NCBI GenBank assembly: GCA_020091685.1
Contig: CM034613.1
Coordinates: 22,919,461 to 22,983,460, forward strand
DNA from: Lutjanus erythropterus
Taxonomy: Eukaryota > Chordata > Actinopteri > Lutjaniformes > Lutjanidae
Reading direction: 5' to 3'
DNA: 64,000 bases
Both the position numbers and the translations under genes were made by a program. Positions 58,160-64,000 of this stretch are shown piece after piece. The notes beneath the pieces are model-generated. The model was not told where the DNA came from, searched no databases, and worked only from the letters and a program-made list of their open reading frames with translations. How positions within the stretch are numbered: position 1 is the stretch's first letter; the number at the start of each line of letters is the position of its first letter.

Positions 58160-58560
58160 CTTTGCAGTTCTCCTCAACTATACTCAACATTTTAGCATTT
58201 TTCAGCTCAATGTTTTGATTTGTGGGCCCACAACTTTACTGTTTTGTCTCACCTTCACTGCTCTCATCATCACATTTCAAGGCGCAGCCAGGTGTTTCCA
58301 GTTTTAAAAAAATAAAAAAGCTCTAAAAACCCACTGTGCACCCCCCTTTCCCTGCAACAGCAATCATACAAATAAATTACTAGGTGGTGAATATAGTGGC
58401 GCATTTAGTGGCTAAAGACACAGATATGTTCCTCTGGAGAAGATGGAGACCAAAACAGAGCTAAAATGAGAGTGAATATTGGGCTTAAATCTGCCAGGTG
58501 GACAGAAACACGACTCCAAATGAATATTAATGTTGGTCAGGTGCACATCAAAAACGGTTC
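58160..58560. repeat. dispersed repeat, partner at 63340-63540
   Basis: Shared in order: 'ccacaact', 'gttttg.ctca', 'tagagtgaata.t', 'gc.aggtggacagaaa', 'ttcaaat.aat'. Both copies have the same orientation. Confidence 0.55.
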
Positions 58561-59929
58561 CTAATCCAGCCCTGTAGCTGTCTGAGAGGAGTAAAAAAAA
58601 TTCTTTGCTGCATAAGGAAAAATAATGTGAGAAACCTCTGGAGAGGCGACTCACTGGGAGATTCCCTCTCCACGGACGGCTGAGGGCGCAACAGAAGCCG
58701 TAGGTGGTAAAAAAAAGCAATAAGAAAAAATAAAGAGAAAGCTGTAACAATAATAGAAATAGCTGAACAGTTCAATGTAGACATACTATGACAAGACCCA
58801 AAAAAAACAAAAATCTCACAAGAAGCTCTGAAAAGCTCCACAAGTAATTCTTCACATTGTTCCAGCACTAAAGAGGGGTCACGTAGAGACCATATTCACA
58901 GACTGCATGCAGTCTAGAAAGCTTTTAAATCAAGATAATGAAGAGAGCTGTATCATATTATTGGCCATTAAATAAAATCTAATGAGAAATTCTCTCAGAT
59001 TAGTAGCCTTCAAATTCTCAATAAATTAATTCAGAATGAATCATTTTCAAATAAATACCTAAAGGTGATTAAAACATCTCAGCAGAAACCCAAAGGAGAC
59101 GTGAAGACCTTTCCTAAAACTACCCAAGTAGTTTTTGTGCCTTTATTTTGAAAGTCTACCTGGACGTTGCATATTTATTATCACTATCTTGACCTGAGGG
59201 CTGTAATACGAAGGAAGCTCAACACAGCCAGGGTTTCTTTAAAAAACCTAAACCCCGGGTCAGAGATAAATCACAGCAGTGGTTATCAACTTGCTTTACC
59301 GTTCTTCTTCAGACTCTGTGCATGTTCACATAAAAAAGAAGAACCTTTGTGCATGTAAACTGATGCTAGTGAGGCACTGAGGGGTACGAGATGGAGGTGA
59401 GGAAATGTTGTGTTGGAACTATTTTCAATGGCAGATCAATACGTGCATGACATTAACTACAGTATCCATCTTAATTGCAATGATGGAGCATGTCTGTTTG
59501 TGCAACAGTGAAGCTCACTGTCGTGTTTTTATTAGTTTTTGGACAACAATGGAATATAAAGTGGAAAGACAGATCAGGATTTAGCTACACAGATAATACT
59601 TGTTAGTAGGATCATTTAATTGTTGGTCTTTTCATGGGAGCTGCAGCCAATAAGAAGAAGAGCGAACATCTCCAGAATTAAATATACCAAGGAGGAAGAG
59701 GCTGATGAAAAAAAGACGACCTGACACACACACACAAACAGAAAAGACAGCATGTGACGTAGAGAAGATGGTGGGAGCGAGACGAGAGGAAAGAGGGGAG
59801 AAGGGTGGGTGCATTTGGCAAAATGAGCGGTAACATATAAGACCGAGCAGCGCTGAGCTCGCTGCAAAAGCATCAAAACACAAACACGCACACACACACA
59901 CACACAGCTGCAAAAATCTAAATATAGTC

Positions 59930-60215
59930 CTGCTGGAGAGAGAGAGACACCGCGAGGAGAAGAGGAGGAGGAGGAGAAGGAAGAAGGATCTGGGGAGGAA
60001 ACAGGAGGAGAGGAGAGGGGAGCGAGCGGTATAGGGTTAAAAGATGACATCATCCCCTTCGTCCTCCTCCTCCTGCTTCTCTCTCATCTCTCCATCACTA
60101 GGTACCTCCCTTCTTTTCCTCCCCTCTCTCCTCACTCCCTCCATCTTTCCCCTCTCCGTCTACTCCACCCATCAATCTCTCCTAGGCGTCTTTTTTTTTT
60201 TTTCTTGCTCTCTCT
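59930..60215. repeat. purine tract followed by pyrimidine tract
   Basis: Plus strand is A/G-rich at 59936-60030 (GAGGAG words) and C/T-rich at 60051-60215 (TCCTCC words), so the two can pair. Confidence 0.8.
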
Positions 60216-60269
60216 CAGATGAGCAAGTACAGCTCTAGTCTTTAAATAACAGTTATTCTGTTTAGGGCT

Positions 60270-60271
<2 letters not shown>

Positions 60272-60306
<35 letters not shown>
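60272..60306. repeat. (TG)n microsatellite
   Basis: An uninterrupted TG run of 35 bases. Confidence 0.97.
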
Positions 60307-60307
<1 letters not shown>

Positions 60308-60559
60308 CAGAAAGAGAGGAGGACAGCTTCTGTTTTAGCCACCATCCAAAGCCGCCTCTGCACCTCTGTCATTAAGCACACACACTCATGCTCAATGCAC
60401 AGAAAGTGTGACGCAGAGAGGAAGACGAGGATGAGGAGGGGAAGGAGGGGGGAAAGGAAAGAAGACAGAGACAGAAGGAGATAGAGAGAGGAGATAAAGA
60501 AGGAAAGACACAGTTATAAATAGTGCACTCTCTGGAATAAAAGTGCTAACTAGAACCAG

Positions 60560-61205
60560 GGTTCTTGGGCTTCTTCTATACTACCCTCTTCTACCGAGAA
60601 CTCTCTGTGAAAATCACTTGGAGCCCTTTGAGAGTTCTACCTAGAACTTAATATAAACGGTTATACCCAGGACCATCTGTGAATAGTTTCACCCAGAGAG
60701 GTTCTACAGAGAAGCCCTCTCTGATGTGATGGTTCCACCCAGAACCCTGTCTGAGGCTTCTCTCCAGAACCTTTCAACCTCCTTAGGATGCTAAAAGAAC
60801 CCACCCAGAGGGTTCTACTGAGAACCCTTTTATGTTCCAAGAGTTTCTACCAAGAACACTTTAATATTCCAAGGATTTTATCTAGTACCCACGAAACCTT
60901 TTATGTTCCAAAAGCTTCATCAACATGGGGGGTCTACCAAGAACCTTTTTATATTCCAAGTATTTCATGTCACAGAAAACCCTTTTATATTCCAAGGGTT
61001 TTATCAAGAATCCACCTTGGGGGTTCTAAAGAGAACCCTTTTATATATGGAACTATCTTCCAAAAATGGTTCTTTGGATAAAAAGGGTTAATGAACCCCT
61101 TAGTCTTACAAAGAACCCTTGACAAACCCTTCTTTAGAAACAAATGATTCTGGGTACAGCCTCAGCCTTTCAGGGAGAACCCTTTTGGAACCCATGGTTC
61201 TAAGA
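60560..61205. repeat. degenerate tandem array of 'ggttct...agaaccctttta' units
   Basis: 'agaacc(c)tttta' followed by 'tattccaag' or 'tgttccaag' recurs at least six times, with 'ggttcta' before it, at intervals of roughly 55-75 bases. Related short stretches occur at 18650-18890, 42730-42905, 43430-43540, 51285-51350 and 52385-52500. Confidence 0.85.
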
Positions 61206-62450
61206 GCGCAGAGGGCAGCTCCAGCAGCTATTAAAAGTGACACACTGTGGAGGGTGGAAGTCAGGGCAGTATAAATATCACCTTAAGGGGTTTAAGTGAC
61301 GCGTGTTACTGTTAGTCTCATCTCTAAATAATCTAATCCTCCTGATAACACATCCACGACATGACTAACTGTCTAGGAAACATGTACAGCACATTATCCA
61401 TTACCCCGCGTGTAAATAGCCTGATTAGAAAGGAAAAATGTGGAGGGATGTTATCACGTGTGATCGACTGCACCCCTTCCATCTCCCATCGCCCATCTTC
61501 AGATTTTTTCCAAGACTGAAGAGTAAACAGCTATTTACCTGCCAAGAAAGAACAGGACGAATCATCCCGCTGCATTAAATCAGAGCAGGAAATACTTGGA
61601 AGTTGTCACTTGGTGATGGTACCGAGAACAGTTAATGAGACCGGCTGGGTATTAGCATATAACATGTAAATAGAGTCGTATGTACAGTCTGCTGCTGGTA
61701 ATCAAGCTGATTCTACTGACAGAAAGAGGAAGAAAGAAAAAAGAGCAGATTTTTGGACACGTTTGTGCTCTCTGCTGAGGATGTTATGTTTTATTCCTCG
61801 CAGTCAACCTGTCTTGTCTGTCAGCAGGAGATCACACCAAATTATGAGCAGATTTTTGTGAGACATTTTGCGGACAGATCGGTCTCGGGCCAAGGAGCAA
61901 CATGTTATACTTTTTATCTGGAATTTCCACTAATAAAGTAAAGTGTCAGTTGTTATTTGTGTTCAGTGTTGATGGAAGTGTGGGCTCTGTGGCTGACAGG
62001 AACTTTTTAGAAATAATAATTATAATTATTATTGTTGGGTGAAAATCCTTGCTGAGTGTCATCACTTTCACCCTCATTTTTTATTCCACTTGTGGGTATT
62101 TAGAATAATATTTAATTGCAGGCTGACAGATCAGCTGCTCCTTGTCCTTCACCCTTTTCCTTATTTTTCTTCTGGTGTGTTTTTCTTTTTTTCCCACATC
62201 GACTTTAATGGCAAACGATTTCTTTTTCACCTGAGACACGGTACATTTCTCCAGGGATGCAACATGCTCGCCTCGGTTATTGCAGCCCAAGGAGTTACTA
62301 TTATGAGTCGCCAAAGTGCCTTGTCTGTCCTCCTCCTCGGACACGGGGAGAGCAGCGGCGTGTCCGCGGTACAGACTGACTGGTGAGAGGCGGTGGTCAG
62401 CGTTGGTAGGAAGCCAGTGACTCAGAGAAATGAAAAGTTATTTCCTGAGT
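61206..62450. other. no gene seen
   Basis: Mostly single-copy-looking. The 115-codon plus ORF at 62039 and its minus shadow have no recognisable domain or splice context. Confidence 0.4.
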
Positions 62451-62454
62451 GTTT

Positions 62455-62786
62455 CACGGTGGTTGAGCTCTAAACACAAACAAACAAGCCCACACACCAC
62501 AGCAACGCCTGATTTTGTCTGAATGTTGCAATTACAGTGAGTTCACTGCTTCCTCCATGATACTTTTCTATGCAAACATATTTCCTTATAAGGAGAAAAG
62601 GGGGCGTGTCAGTATGCAGATTACAGGCAGCAGGCACGCGCCTGATTAGCAAACACACTCAGGCTGATAAGAACAAACTTGGCCGTTGCAAACATTTCAT
62701 GAATCAGACCGTAAGTTTTTGTGGGAACTTTTTGTGCGTACAGTAAGAACATTTCTATGCATGTGTTTGTAAATGAGGCCCAATAT
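62455..62786 (-). mobile_element. PIF/Harbinger-like non-autonomous remnant
   Basis: Read on the minus strand it starts 'tgggcctcatttacaaacac' and continues with 'cgtacagt'/'gcgcgtgcc' and 'aaggaaatatgtttgcatag' words typical of fish elements whose other copies carry the Myb/SANT-like gene. No ORF remains. Confidence 0.45.
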
Positions 62787-64000
62787 CTTTTCTTTCTCTG
62801 GGTGTTGCTCTTGAGGTTTGTTCAGACCACCAGCCCAAATCCAGATTGATTTTGGAAAGTGAGAACAGCAAAAACAAAAAAAAAACAAATGAAATGTTGT
62901 TGTTTTTTTCTACAGATTCATATCTGTCCAGACAATCTGGCAACTTGAATCGGATTTCAAAGTGTCTTTTGCGTCACTTGGAACAAGACACTCAAAGATG
63001 ATGTCTGGATGCACAAATCCAATTTGATCTCTTGCAAGTAACAAGTGCAGTCTGTCTTACAGCTCTGATTTGAGAAACAAATCTGAGTTGCCTGCAGTGC
63101 AGTTCCTCTCAGCTCTGCACACAGTTTTAGCTTCTATCAGCTAATTGTTTTTTTTATTTTTTTGGTTTGGTTCGACTTTACTTGTCTGGTTCCGTCCCAG
63201 TGCTCCAATTTTCAGTGAAAAAGCTCCATAAACCTGCTGTACACTACCAGCCCGGCATCAAACAGCAGAAAGACAAAGCTAGCAACTAGCTGATGAAGTG
63301 GAGCATTCAGCAATTTAGTTACAGATTCTGCAGTTCCTCTCAGCTTTATGGAGCATTTTATCACCTTTGAGGTCTTTATTTTGGTCATAAGATCCACAAC
63401 TCAACAGTTTTGCCTCAGTTTGTGCATCTCTGTTAGCACTAAATGGCCTCTCACAAAAAGTTAGAGTGAATAATTGACTTATATTTGCTAGGTGGACAGA
63501 AAAACAGCAACTTCAAATCAATGCTAAAGTTGCTCTGTGTCTGCTTGTAAAAAGGAAACCCTTTGCTAACATGTTAGCTATAACAACCTTATGAGGTGAT
63601 AATATGTCAAAGTTGTGTTTGAAGTTTGTTCCACTGCTCTAAAGTAGCAAAAAAAAAGCTATTATTGTAGCTGAACTCATGTCACTCAGTGGCTTTTTCA
63701 CTTCAAGAATATAAGATGTATTACGTTATCCTCCATTTTTGTTTTTCCAAACAACCCCACCACCCTCCACAGACGTACGTTGGCAGATAATGTGTTGGTT
63801 GGATGCTCCAAAATACACTTATTTATATGTTTATAATAGATCAGACATCTTAAAGTTTTTAAGAAATTGACTATTATCAAGGCTAAAACACTACTATGAA
63901 ATTCTGAGCACAAAACAAGACATAATTCTTCCTGCTACCAAGCTTTACAAATTGAATTTTATTCAAAATTAAGATGGTTACCATCTGAAAAATATCAGTG

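Noticed and set aside
59616-60053. Ser-rich minus ORF as the missing ppp2r5b N-terminal exon
   Set aside because: The Ser/Pro content comes from a GAGGAG purine tract. The conserved QFRYQ-like end and a donor in the needed phase are absent.
60190-60238. Strong plus-strand acceptor followed by ATG (MSKYSSSL)
   Set aside because: The frame stops after eight codons, no downstream exon was found, and the pyrimidine run belongs to the strand-switch tract.
62081-62386. Overlapping ORFs of 87-115 codons
   Set aside because: No coherent protein family on either strand; ordinary chance frames.
1-64000. tRNA, rRNA or other structured RNA genes
   Set aside because: I looked for tRNA A/B-box patterns and rRNA landmarks and saw none that I could support by eye.

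Overview
The window is nuclear DNA of a ray-finned fish, most likely a percomorph teleost. Three intron-containing vertebrate genes can be read through canonical splice sites. The space between them is AT-rich, full of (CA)n/(TG)n microsatellites, and packed with short inverted-repeat elements whose ends I know from teleost genomes. I see no bacterial, phage or CRISPR features. The species cannot be named from the sequence alone.

Layout. 1-11.5 kb: intergenic, with microsatellites, repeat remnants and one GC-richer, possibly decayed coding patch at 2.3-2.9 kb. 11.5-17.1 kb, plus strand: gpha2, the alpha-2 subunit of thyrostimulin. It has a probable TATA promoter and non-coding first exon near 11.55 kb and three coding exons (136 aa). 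17.8-19.45 kb, minus strand: gphb5, the beta-5 subunit of thyrostimulin, in two coding exons (129 aa), convergent with gpha2. 21-26.9 kb: intergenic, with repeats and possibly ppp2r5b 3'UTR. 27.0-52.8 kb, minus strand: twelve coding exons of a PP2A B56 regulatory subunit, best matched to ppp2r5b (461 aa visible). Its N-terminal exon was not found, so its 5' intron appears to run past the right edge. 52.8-64 kb: that intron or upstream DNA, again repeat-rich.

How the genes relate. gpha2 and gphb5 encode the two chains of one cystine-knot hormone (thyrostimulin, which acts on the TSH receptor). Here they lie tail to tail with 2.3 kb between stop codons. In mammals GPHA2 is next to PPP2R5B and GPHB5 is next to PPP2R5E on another chromosome, so this window looks like a pre-split arrangement of that paralogon. 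ppp2r5b is a syntenic neighbour and not known to act in the hormone pathway.

Main points for a second look: the thyrostimulin pair plus ppp2r5b in one locus; a second copy of the gphb5 3'UTR segment upstream of gphb5; a gphb5 stop codon lying inside eleven consecutive in-frame TGA triplets; no N-glycosylation sequon in gphb5; (UG)n or (CA)n tracts set against many splice sites, including one 60-base exon framed by complementary repeats; and several long inverted repeats and nested transposon remnants in the introns.
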